DNA of 17,160 bases, from the NCBI GenBank assembly GCA_018376855.1, contig JAHAAN010000029.1, positions 1 through 17,160 on the forward strand, given 5' to 3'. This document shows positions 1 through 6,383 of the stretch, in pieces. The position numbers and the translations under genes were made by a program. Below the pieces are notes generated by a model that saw only the letters and a program-made list of their open reading frames with translations, was not told the DNA's origin and ran no database searches. Position 1 is the stretch's first letter. Each line of letters begins with the position of its first letter. The DNA comes from Clostridiales bacterium (GTDB lineage: Bacteria > Bacillota > Clostridia > Christensenellales > QALW01).

Positions 1-210
1 AGCGACCTTCGTGTGGGCGATATTGTGTGCTTTGATACCCTGCGGGATAACGATCGCAGCGACCATGTGGGCATTTACTTAGGCAACAACAAGGTGATTC
101 ACGCGGGCTACAGCTCCGGAAAAATCCTGATTTCGGATATGACTACCCGCTACTATAAAAACAACTTCTCATGGGGAAAGCGCATTATCGGCATTGAAGA
201 CCGCGGGTGA
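1..210 (+). CDS. NlpC/P60 family peptidase, C-terminal fragment (5' end outside window)
   Basis: The frame is open from base 1 to a TGA at 208-210, so this is the last 69 residues of a longer protein. The segment DHVGIYLGNNKVIHAG is typical of the C-terminal half of an NlpC/P60 papain-like fold: the His of DHVGIYLG is the expected catalytic histidine and the later IHA His the usual third polar residue. The catalytic Cys would lie upstream, outside the window. Family members cleave peptide bonds in the cell wall (often gamma-D-Glu to diamino acid) and are usually secreted. The preceding 'L.VGDIVCFDT' also fits the family (normally GDLVFF). Whether upstream SH3 or binding domains exist cannot be seen. 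No convincing terminator follows; broken repressor genes on the other strand begin about 40 bases downstream. Confidence 0.8.
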   Translation, partial: SDLRVGDIVCFDTLRDNDRSDHVGIYLGNNKVIHAGYSSGKILISDMTTRYYKNNFSWGKRIIGIEDRG

Positions 211-247
211 TCACCGCATAATGCACAACGAAAAATTTCTTATCGGT

Positions 248-380
248 TTACACGGGGTTATCCGTTCGTTCCAGAAGATAATCGATCGACACATTAAAAT
301 AATCAGCCAGTTTCATCAGAGAGGCGTAATCAGCCTCTCTTTCTTCATTTTCATATCGCTGATGCTGTTTTGGTTCATGA
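248..380 (-). pseudogene. XRE-family HTH regulator, C-terminal remnant with frameshift
   Basis: On the minus strand the frame ending at TAA 248-250 reads RYENEEREADYASLMKLADY followed by FNVSIDYLLERTDNPV, the classic end of a lambda-repressor-like (XRE) helix-turn-helix domain. Immediately upstream the match continues in another frame as LMNQNSIS, so one base appears to have been lost between SIS and RYEN near position 365. Only about half of a normal HTH domain is left; no start codon, ribosome site or N-terminal helices remain. It lies directly downstream of a second broken XRE gene on the same strand, so the two may be debris of one repressor cluster. No function is expected. Confidence 0.7.
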
Positions 381-403
381 GTCTAAAAAAACTAAAAATA
401 ATT

Positions 404-830
404 TTAAACTCTTTTATTTATATTGAATGAATTAGCGCTCTCAAATTTCTTCAGTAATATTTGAATAATTTGGTTTTGTTCATTATCAAGATCCTCAACG
501 GAAATCATTTCATTTTTATTAATTCCGACAAGACAGTCAAGTGAAACATTGAAAATGCCCGCCATCCTCACCAGCACTTCTAATGGAGGTATTCACACAT
601 TGTTTTCATACCCACAAATTACGGATTTACTGCGGCCAATCTTTTTGCTTAATATTTCTTGAGACATATGACGGCTCATCCACAGTTTCTGAATACGTAT
701 GCCAAAGTCAAACGCAATAATATTACTAGTATTTGTTGTTTTACTGTTTACCGATTCGGCAGAATCTATCCATGCTGATTCTTTATTGCATTTTTCTTCT
801 TTAAATCTTGCGCTTATTTGCTGTATTCAT
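404..830 (-). pseudogene. XRE-family HTH regulator, interrupted by TGA and by a 5' frame break
   Basis: The minus-strand frame from 826 down to TAA 404-406 encodes an XRE helix-turn-helix: FGIRIQKLWMSRHMSQEIL, SKKIGRSKSVICGYENNV, then TGA at 593-595, then IPPLEVLVRMAGIFNVSLDC and a tail ending KKFESANSFNINKRV. The stop falls exactly where family members have an arginine-like residue (YENN-x-R-x-P-P-L), so a CGA to TGA change is likely. No start codon exists in frame before the middle of the first HTH helix; an ATG at 828-830 sits in a neighbouring frame and ends after nine codons, which suggests a second lesion near the 5' end. Without readthrough the product could not fold. Members of this family repress mobile-element or toxin-antitoxin genes, but nothing here shows what it controlled. 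Confidence 0.7.
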
Positions 831-1135
831 TATTTTAACCGCCTTATTTATTTTTAAAGAAAAATACCTTGTTGTTCTATACATATTCTAGTATTGCAGT
901 TCAAAAGTTCCCTTGATATTATAAATATCCCTATTGGGTATATTCATGATTTTTTAAATAATACCATTTTATAGAACAATCTAACATCAGCGATAGAGAT
1001 AGGTAAATAAACAATAAAAACATTAATTTTAAGCTGATGCGGCAAATGCCGCATCGGCTTTTACGCTTTCAACCGGTTAAATATTCCTATTCCCTTTGCA
1101 TAAAACAAAAAAATTACGCCATAGTAAGAAACGGA
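831..1135. other. AT-rich intergenic stretch, no gene seen
   Basis: This stretch between the broken XRE gene and the iscR promoter holds no supportable coding region. It contains a 10-bp inverted repeat, TTGTTCTATA at 872-881 and TATAGAACAA at 970-979, about 88 bases apart, and a near-palindrome centred at 929-938 (CCC-TATT-GGG). These could be former operator sites of the broken repressor, but that is a guess. A strong hairpin at 1031-1060 is listed separately. Confidence 0.5.
1031..1062 (+). terminator. GC-rich hairpin with short T-run
   Basis: AAGCTGATGCGGC at 1031-1043 pairs with GCCGCATCGGCTT at 1048-1060 (13 pairs, one G-T) around an AAAT loop, followed by only four Ts in all on the plus strand. 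It resembles a rho-independent terminator protecting the iscR promoter from readthrough. The T-run is short, so termination is uncertain. Confidence 0.5.
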
Positions 1136-1165
1136 TTGACAACACATACCACGGCGTGCTACAAT
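1136..1165 (+). promoter_or_regulatory. sigma-A promoter of the isc operon
   Basis: TTGACA at 1136-1141 and TACAAT at 1160-1165 are separated by 18 bases. Transcription should begin near 1172, about 32 bases before the iscR start. Its position shows that upstream in-frame ATG codons (such as 1096) cannot be the iscR start. I could not identify an IscR or iron-responsive operator by eye. Confidence 0.75.
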
Positions 1166-1203
1166 TAAACCCTACAGAAATGCTGGGATATGGAGGCACT
1201 GAT

Positions 1204-1641
1204 TTGAACCTGACCACAAAAGGCCGCTATGGCCTGCGCGCCGCGTTTACATTAGCCTGCCGCTACGGCGAAGCGCCGATCTCCCTAAGGGACATTGCCT
1301 CGCAGCAGCAGTTGGCGGAAAAGTATTTGGAACAGCTGCTGACCGCGCTTCGCAAAGCGGGTCTTGTGCAGACTGTGCGCGGCGCACAGGGCGGTTATCT
1401 GCTTTCTGCACCGCCCGATCAGATCAGCGTGGGGCAGATTCTTGTCGCGCTGGAGGGAGACATGCTTTTGGTGGATTGCCTGCGGGACAATATCTGCGGC
1501 AACACCGAACACTGCGCCGCACGCAAGGTGTGGAAGCGCCTGAGCGACAGCATTCTTTCGGCGCTGAACAGCATTACCCTTCAAGACATGATTAACGACA
1601 GCCTGTCGCCGACCGGTCCTTGTCCAAACGATTTCCATTAA
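1204..1641 (+). CDS. iscR: Rrf2-family Fe-S cluster regulator IscR
   Basis: A 145-residue Rrf2-family winged-helix regulator. The TTG start at 1204 is chosen because GGAGG lies seven bases upstream (1192-1196), because the protein then begins MNLTTKGRYGLRA as in the family, and because the promoter excludes earlier starts. The winged helix spans about residues 1-70 (ISLRDIASQQQLAEKYLEQL, then GLVQTVRGAQGGYLL). Three cysteines at 92, 98 and 104 match the [2Fe-2S] ligand positions of E. coli IscR; the fourth ligand there, His107, is Arg here, though His103 is adjacent. In the family the holo-protein represses its own isc operon when clusters are plentiful, and autoregulation is likely here since it is the first gene. 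The gap to iscS is 28 bases. Confidence 0.92.
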   Translation: MNLTTKGRYGLRAAFTLACRYGEAPISLRDIASQQQLAEKYLEQLLTALRKAGLVQTVRGAQGGYLLSAPPDQISVGQILVALEGDMLLVDCLRDNICGNTEHCAARKVWKRLSDSILSALNSITLQDMINDSLSPTGPCPNDFH

Positions 1642-1669
1642 ACATACTACTGCGAAAGGAGCAAAATCC

Positions 1670-2833
1670 ATGAAACGCATTTATATGGACTATGCCGCAA
1701 CCACTTATGTTAAGCCCGAAGTGCTTCAGGCTATGACGCCCTTTTTCACTGAGCAATTCGGAAATGCCAGCAGCATCCACTCATTTGGGCGCGAAACACG
1801 CATGGCGGTAGAAAAAGCACGCGCGCAGGTGGCTGCCGCTATCAGCGCACAGGAAAAAGAGATCTTCTTTACCTCCGGCGGAACAGAAGCCGATAACTGG
1901 GCCATCCGCGGAACTGTCGCTCTTTCTAAACGCGGCAAACACATTATCACCAGTGCGATGGAGCATCATGCAGTGCTTCATACCTGCAAGCAGCTGGAAA
2001 AAGAGGGGTTTGAGGTTACGTATCTGCCTGTAGATGAAGAAGGCTTCATTCGCCTTGACGATTTACGCGCTGCCATTCGCCCTGATACCGCACTCATCAG
2101 CATTATGTTCGCCAATAATGAGATCGGCGCGATCCAGCCGGTAGAGGAAATCGGAAAAATTGCGCACGAGAACGGGATTCCGTTTCACACAGATGCAGTG
2201 CAGGCCGTCGGTCATGAACTGATCGATGTAGACAAGCTTGGGATCGACCTGCTTTCCATGAGCGCACATAAATTTTACGGCCCCAAAGGCGTTGGCGCAC
2301 TGTATATCCGCAAAGGCACGCGCGTGCAGAATCTGCTTCAGGGCGGCGCGCAGGAACGCGGCCGCCGCCCCGGAACCGATAATACGCCGGCAATCGTCGG
2401 CATGGGCGCGGCCATTGAGCTGGCTGTGAAAAACATGGAACAAGCGCATGTGCGTTTAAGCCGTCTGCGAGACAGAATGCTGAATGAGATCCCCGCAGCA
2501 ATTCCGTATACGCACCTGAACGGACCGATTAAAAACCGGCTGGCCAACAACGTGAATTTCAGCTTTTCTTTTATTGAAGGCGAAGCGCTTTTGCTTTCGC
2601 TGGATCTGAAAGGCATCGCCGCCTCCAGCGGTTCGGCCTGCACCAGCGGCTCGCTCGATCCCAGCCATGTGCTGCTTGCAATCGGCCTGCCTCACGAAAC
2701 GGCTCACGGTTCCCTGCGTCTGACGATCGGCGACGCTACAACCGACGAAGACGTTGACATTCTCTTAAAAGAACTGCCTATCATTGTCAAACGCCTGCGG
2801 GAAATGTCCCCGCTTTACCACGAAAACAACTGA
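1670..2833 (+). CDS. iscS: cysteine desulfurase (IscS/NifS, group I)
   Basis: A 387-residue PLP-dependent class V aminotransferase that takes sulfur from L-cysteine, releasing alanine, and passes it as a persulfide to the scaffold protein. Start ATG follows AAAGGAG with good spacing. Visible landmarks: N-terminal YMDYAATT, the TSGGTEADN cofactor-phosphate region, the PLP histidine region SAMEHHAVL, the FANNEIGAIQP loop, the PLP-binding lysine in SAHKFYGPKG (Lys201), and the mobile catalytic cysteine in SSGSACTSGS (Cys324). Length and Cys position match group I IscS/NifS enzymes. It lies between iscR and the scaffold gene, 17 bases before the latter, so a dedicated housekeeping Fe-S operon is the natural reading. 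Whether it should be called NifS or IscS is only a naming question. Confidence 0.95.
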   Translation: MKRIYMDYAATTYVKPEVLQAMTPFFTEQFGNASSIHSFGRETRMAVEKARAQVAAAISAQEKEIFFTSGGTEADNWAIRGTVALSKRGKHIITSAMEHHAVLHTCKQLEKEGFEVTYLPVDEEGFIRLDDLRAAIRPDTALISIMFANNEIGAIQPVEEIGKIAHENGIPFHTDAVQAVGHELIDVDKLGIDLLSMSAHKFYGPKGVGALYIRKGTRVQNLLQGGAQERGRRPGTDNTPAIVGMGAAIELAVKNMEQAHVRLSRLRDRMLNEIPAAIPYTHLNGPIKNRLANNVNFSFSFIEGEALLLSLDLKGIAASSGSACTSGSLDPSHVLLAIGLPHETAHGSLRLTIGDATTDEDVDILLKELPIIVKRLREMSPLYHENN

Positions 2834-2850
2834 GAAAGGTGGAAAAATAT

Positions 2851-3240
2851 ATGTACAGTGAAAAAGTCATGGATCATTTCAGCAACCCGCGCAACGTGGG
2901 CGAAATTATTGATGCAGACGGGGTCGGCACCGTCGGAAATGCCAAATGCGGCGATATTATGAAAATCTTTCTTAAAATCGAAAACGGCATTATTAAAGAT
3001 GTTAAATTCAAAACCTTCGGCTGCGGCGCAGCGATTGCGACCAGCTCTATGGCTACTGAAATGATAAAAGGAAAAACCGTTAAAGAGGCATCTGAGCTGA
3101 CCAATAAAGCCGTTGCAGAGGCGCTTGACGGCCTGCCGGAAGTAAAAATCCATTGCTCCCTTTTAGCTGAAGAAGCAGTGAAGGCCGCGCTTGACGATTA
3201 TATCGCTAAGCATCCCGAAGAAGCTGAAGTCCTTAAATAG
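2851..3240 (+). CDS. iscU: Fe-S cluster scaffold protein IscU/NifU-like
   Basis: A 129-residue IscU-type scaffold on which [2Fe-2S] clusters are built from IscS-derived sulfur. The start at 2851 (MYSEKVMDHFSNPRNVG) is the family start and has AGGTGG eight bases upstream; a GTG four codons earlier lies inside that ribosome site. Cluster ligands are all present: Cys33 with Asp35 in NAKCGD, Cys58 in TFGCGAAIA, and His101-Cys102 in KIHCSLLAEEA. The segment LPEVK at 95-99 takes the place of the LPPVK chaperone-docking motif of proteobacterial IscU. No hscA or hscB is visible nearby. It ends the operon; rpmE has its own promoter 40 bases downstream. Confidence 0.94.
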   Translation: MYSEKVMDHFSNPRNVGEIIDADGVGTVGNAKCGDIMKIFLKIENGIIKDVKFKTFGCGAAIATSSMATEMIKGKTVKEASELTNKAVAEALDGLPEVKIHCSLLAEEAVKAALDDYIAKHPEEAEVLK

Positions 3241-3280
3241 CAAAATCCTGCGTGATTTTCGCTCAAACGGAAAATATTCA

Positions 3281-3309
3281 TTGACATACCCGCCTTTTTT
3301 GCGTATAAT
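3281..3309 (+). promoter_or_regulatory. consensus sigma-A promoter of rpmE
   Basis: A perfect TTGACA (3281-3286) and a perfect TATAAT (3304-3309) are separated by 17 bases. The transcript would carry a leader of about 65 bases before rpmE. Leaders that bind L31 are known in Bacillota, so autoregulation is possible, but I cannot show that structure here by eye. Confidence 0.9.
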
Positions 3310-3382
3310 ATAACCTGCTATTAAGAGAAATTTGCGGTTTTATGCCCTTGCATATACGCTGTAACGAATTGAGGTGAGCTAA

Positions 3383-3580
3383 ATGAAAGAAGGAATCCAT
3401 CCGAACTATAAAAAAGCGGTGGTTCGCTGCGCCTGTGGTGAGACCTTTGAAACCGGTTCGGTGAAAGATGAGCTAAAAGTAGAAATCTGCTCCAAATGCC
3501 ATCCGTTCTATACCGGCAAACAAAAGCTGGTTGATACCGGCGGCCGCGTTGATAAGTTCAAGAAGAGATACGGTATGTAA
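3383..3580 (+). CDS. rpmE: 50S ribosomal protein L31, zinc-binding type
   Basis: A 65-residue L31 of the zinc-binding (C+) type. It begins MKEGIHPNYKKAVVRCACG and carries two metal-binding pairs, Cys16/Cys18 (CAC) and Cys36/Cys39 (CSKC), then the family signature HPFYTGKQKLVDTGGRVDKF. Length is normal. GAGGTG lies seven bases before the ATG. It has its own consensus promoter and terminator and so is a single-gene unit, not part of the isc operon. L31 sits at the large-subunit central protuberance and helps bridge the subunits. Zinc-type L31 is commonly replaced by a cysteine-free paralogue under zinc starvation; no such copy is in this window. Confidence 0.97.
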   Translation: MKEGIHPNYKKAVVRCACGETFETGSVKDELKVEICSKCHPFYTGKQKLVDTGGRVDKFKKRYGM

Positions 3581-3583
3581 TGC

Positions 3584-3615
3584 AAAAACGCCCATGAAGG
3601 GCGTTTTTATTTTTT
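3584..3615 (+). terminator. rho-independent terminator of rpmE
   Basis: AAAAACGCCC at 3584-3593 pairs perfectly with GGGCGTTTTT at 3599-3608 around a five-base loop, followed by more Ts. It begins three bases after the rpmE stop codon. Confidence 0.93.
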
Positions 3616-4102
3616 TGAGGAAGGTAACGAGTTTTAACAATTTTTCATTGAAATATTTTTACCAGCTTGAAATAATGCCACGCATTTGTTCGCACCGTTT
3701 TTATTAAGATTTTTTCAATGTATCTTTCTTAAAACAGATTATTTTTATATTAAGGGTGCAAAAGGAATGGCCTATTTCTTGCCCCCTTAACAATCCCTGC
3801 AGCCCTTTGAAGCACCTTTTTGGTGCGGTGGAAACAAAATGTTTTCAACAGAAATATCATTTAAAAATTACCTTACTCATTGGATATATTTTTATCCCAA
3901 CCCCATTGCATCGGCGTTTGCCGATTCGGCATCCCCGGTGTCATTCATCAACCAATACAAAGCTTATTTATGAAAAATGCCAACTCCCTCAACATACCGA
4001 CCCGCTTGCTTTTCCATGCTTTAAAAATGCTTTTCTGCCTACAAAATCAGCCGGCATATACGCTGCTACAACCTTTATAACACTTAAGTGGCTCATTTTT
4101 AT
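3616..4102. other. intergenic stretch, no supportable gene
   Basis: Nearly 500 bases between the rpmE terminator and the convergent hydrolase gene. Open frames here have no ribosome site or recognisable motifs and atypical composition. Small hairpins are visible (GCACC/GGTGC at 3812-3826; ATCGGC/GCCGAT at 3910-3925) but without T-runs. A 10-bp palindrome CACTTAAGTG lies at 4081-4090. It may be decayed coding DNA. Confidence 0.5.
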
Positions 4103-4993
4103 TCAAAAAAACAAATGCTTACGGATAAACGCACATAGCTGATCTACTGCTTGTTTAGACTGCGGCAGCCCGTATGCCTGAAAAACATGCCACATTTCAT
4201 CCCAAACGGAAAGCTCACAGAAAGTGCCTGCCTCTTGGAGCCTCTGCGCCATACGAACGCTGTCGCTGAGCAGGATCTCCCGGCTGCCGCATTGGATCAT
4301 AACGGGCGGAAGCCCCGAAAGCTGTGCAAACAACGGAGAAACATACTGCTCTTCCAGCATTCCCGCGGCATACATATCGGCGCACCGTTTTAAATCATCC
4401 GCACACAAAATAGGGTCTTCCTCCTCCAAACCAACACTTTCCCCGCTCATGGTAAGATCTGTCCACGGACTCATCAATGCAAGGCATGCCGGAAGCGGAA
4501 GTCCTGCATCACGCGCCTGCAAAGCGCATGCAAGCGCTAACCCGCCGCCCGCCGATTCTCCCGCAAATGCTATTTCAGACGGAGCAATTTCCGCATCCAG
4601 CAGTAAGCGGTAAGCATACAGCGCATCCTCCAGCGCCGCAGGATAAGGATGCTCCGGCGCCAAACGATATTCAAAGGAAAGCACGCCCACACCCGAAGCC
4701 TGCGCAAGCCTTGAAGCGATTGCCCTGCTTGCCTTCAGCGAACCCGCAACATAGGCTCCGCCGTGAAAATACAGAATAATTCGATTTTCATCTGTTCCCT
4801 CGGGATACAGCCACTGTGCCGGAATCGGCATTTCGGAAAGCTCCTTGATTTCAACGTCGCCCGGCAAACGCAGCAGAGAGCACGCTTTTTCCTGCGAAGC
4901 GCGCTGCTGTTCCACCGTAGCCCCGGAAAGATAGGGTTTCACGAGCTGAAGCACCTTGGCAAAAAGCTTCGCCTCTATTGTCTGTTTATCCAT
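4103..4993 (-). CDS. alpha/beta hydrolase, hormone-sensitive-lipase family esterase
   Basis: A 296-residue alpha/beta hydrolase of the HSL (bacterial Est, Abhydrolase_3) family. It shows the HSL oxyanion motif HGGA (residues 77-80) and the nucleophile elbow GESAGG with Ser147; YRLAPEHPYPAALED after strand 4 is also typical. The likely acid is the Glu in CGSREILLSDS and the base the His in DEMWHVFQAYG. Such enzymes hydrolyse short-chain acyl or aryl esters; the natural substrate cannot be inferred. There is no signal peptide, so it should be cytoplasmic. The ATG at 4993 is preferred over an upstream in-frame TTG because AGAAGGG lies at correct spacing. It is a lone gene, convergent with rpmE, with the decayed mobile element beginning behind its promoter. 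Confidence 0.9.
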   Translation of the reverse strand: MDKQTIEAKLFAKVLQLVKPYLSGATVEQQRASQEKACSLLRLPGDVEIKELSEMPIPAQWLYPEGTDENRIILYFHGGAYVAGSLKASRAIASRLAQASGVGVLSFEYRLAPEHPYPAALEDALYAYRLLLDAEIAPSEIAFAGESAGGGLALACALQARDAGLPLPACLALMSPWTDLTMSGESVGLEEEDPILCADDLKRCADMYAAGMLEEQYVSPLFAQLSGLPPVMIQCGSREILLSDSVRMAQRLQEAGTFCELSVWDEMWHVFQAYGLPQSKQAVDQLCAFIRKHLFF

Positions 4994-5020
4994 AGAAAAA
5001 TTCCCTTCTGAATTTTTTTC

Positions 5021-5050
5021 AGTATAACATATTCTTACCCGCAAACGCAA
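5021..5050 (-). promoter_or_regulatory. possible promoter of the hydrolase
   Basis: On the minus strand TTGCGT (5045-5050) and TATACT (5021-5026) are 18 bases apart, about 30 bases before the hydrolase ATG. The -35 box is weak, so this is tentative. Confidence 0.35.
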
Positions 5051-5167
5051 GGGCAAATCAACAGACTCGATTTAAGATATTTTTCTCCGCTCCGCTTAGA
5101 AAGAGATCTTTTGCCAAAGGGGAAGTGCTCATAAAATAAAATTCCCCCAATAAATTGATTATATTTA

Positions 5168-5294
5168 ATGGCGAAGCGTGAAGGCGTGACTGAGAAGCTT
5201 AAAGCAGAAAATCAAATGAACTGGGTTTGGGTCTATGAACAACATTAAAAACAGAGCGACAGAGATTATAAACAGTGAATTGATTTACAACTAA
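5168..5294 (+). pseudogene. TnpV remnant (mobile-element protein), C-terminal piece with frameshift
   Basis: Frame one, ATG 5168, reads MAKREGVTEKLKAENQMNWV; the neighbouring frame then reads MNNIKNRATEIINSELIYN ending at TAA 5292-5294. Joined, these match the C-terminal end of TnpV proteins carried by clostridial mobilisable transposons as I know the family, which normally run to about 120 residues. The frame changes near 5230, and the N-terminal two thirds are missing, with an in-frame stop just upstream of the ATG. It marks the left part of a decayed element whose right part carries a serine recombinase tail. TnpV has no well-defined role. The family assignment is from memory of conserved tails, not a search. 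Confidence 0.65.
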
Positions 5295-5310
5295 AAAAAC
5301 ACCCACAAAC

Positions 5311-5341
5311 AAAAAAGCAAAGAAGATAGGAATTGCCTTGC
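5311..5341 (-). terminator. possible terminator downstream of the araC-type gene
   Basis: On the minus strand GCAAGG pairs with CTTTGC (one G-U) and is followed by six Ts, 28 bases after the regulator's stop codon. The loop is long (13 bases), so confidence is low. Confidence 0.35.
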
Positions 5342-5368
5342 CTGCTCTTTTAATCAGCCCTTATGAGA

Positions 5369-6256
5369 CTAAAATCGTTTCTTTTCCATTCTGTATTTAT
5401 TCTCTTGGCGATGCCCTGTTTTTTCCCTAAAGCATTTTCCAAAATGGCTGACTTGCCTAAAACCTACACTGTCGGCAATATTGCCGATTGGCTCATCGGA
5501 ATTTTTCAGCAGATCGGCGGCTTTTGAAAGTCTGTATTCGGTCAGGTATTTATAAGGGGTAGTCTGCATATTTGTCTTAAAGCAACGCAAGCATTCCGGT
5601 TTGCTGACATTAGCGCTTCCCGCAAGGCTGTCAAGAGAAACATCTTCTCCGTAATGCTCGCTTATGTACTGTAAAAACTTCTGCATACGAAATTCCATAG
5701 CGGTATCAATGTTTTTTGTTGGCACTTGAACATTTCGGCACACTTCAAGCCAAAGCTGTGAAAGCATAGAAAGCACTTCATAGGTGTAAAATTCAGTTTT
5801 TCGGTTTTCGAGTTCGGCAAGTTCAAAAAGAATCGTCAATATCGACTTGCACCACTCATTTTCTTTCGGGAAGTGACAAATCGGCAATTCTTCTTTTCCT
5901 ACGATATAATCGACAAAAGCCTTTGCAGGACTGCCAAAATAAAAACCTAAAAAATAGCCGGGAAAGATGAAGCTGTTATAATGGCAAGAAGCCGTTTTAC
6001 TGACGAGGTGAATAATATTTTTGTTGATGAAAATACCGCTGCTTTCGCTTAGTTTTACTGAAGTATCTAATGTCTTTACCTCTATTTCACCGTCTAATAC
6101 ATAGATAAACTGTAAATCCTCGTGCCAATGCATAACTTGAAATTCAGGATTTCTCGAATAACTTTGGTCGTTAATCACATCAAGCACAAGGTATGGAAAA
6201 TTCGATTTAGCATTCAGGTTTACAGAGTTGATATAGTTGTTTTAAATGTTTTTCAT
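5369..6256 (-). pseudogene. AraC-family transcriptional regulator with nonsense codon 5
   Basis: The body encodes an AraC/XylS regulator: an N-terminal cupin-like sensor (FQVMHWHEDLQFIYVLDGEI) and a C-terminal double HTH (DVSLDSLAGSANVSKPECLR, then EPIGNIADSVGFRQVSHFGK). The true start is ATG 6254-6256, six bases after GAGGAG, giving about 295 residues; but codon 5 is TAA (6242-6244). The frame after it is open and reads NNYINSVNLNAKSNFPYLVL, continuous with the family N-terminus, so the stop is a recent lesion. Restarting at GTG 6185 has no ribosome site. Near the C-terminus, TGHRQENKYRM replaces an expected TG-x-SPREYRM, and a shifted frame spells SPRE, hinting at a second, compensated indel. 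It is divergent from the alkA-like gene and probably controlled it. Confidence 0.8.
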
Positions 6257-6309
6257 TTTCAACTCCTCTTGTTTGGAAATATTATAATAATATTTAGTTA
6301 TATTCTGAT

Positions 6310-6337
6310 ATTATATCACTTTAAATTGTGATATAAT
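6310..6337. promoter_or_regulatory. divergent promoter/operator palindrome
   Basis: ATTATATCAC (6310-6319) and GTGATATAAT (6328-6337) form a perfect 10-bp inverted repeat around TTTAAATT. Each arm contains a TATAAT hexamer, one facing the alkA-like gene (6332-6337) and one facing the araC-type gene (6315-6310 on the minus strand). Matching -35 boxes are weak, as expected for activator-dependent promoters. It lies in the shared 127-base divergent region, so it is a good candidate for the site of the AraC-type regulator. Confidence 0.55.
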
Positions 6338-6383
6338 CATATCATGAATCGGATTTCAAGTCAAGACGGGAGATGAAGCAGAA

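Noticed and set aside
318..340. Perfect 8-bp hairpin AGAGAGGC/GCCTCTCT as terminator of the NlpC/P60 gene
   Set aside because: It lies within the XRE remnant coding sequence (READYASL), is more than 100 bases past the stop, and the following bases are mixed C and T rather than a T-run.
1096..1203. Longer IscR beginning at an upstream start
   Set aside because: The sigma-A promoter at 1136-1165 lies inside this extension, and the family N-terminus and ribosome site support the TTG at 1204.
2839..2850. IscU starting at GTG 2839
   Set aside because: This GTG is inside the ribosome site of the ATG at 2851, where the family N-terminus MYSEKVM begins.
3342..3377. Short upstream reading frame in the rpmE leader
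   Set aside because: No ribosome site precedes its ATG, and overlap with the rpmE site looks accidental.
4081..4090. Palindrome CACTTAAGTG as hydrolase terminator
   Set aside because: A 10-bp palindrome without a loop or T-run cannot form a terminator.
3756..4142. 128-residue open frame after rpmE
   Set aside because: No ribosome site, no recognisable motif, unusual composition, and it runs into the convergent hydrolase gene.
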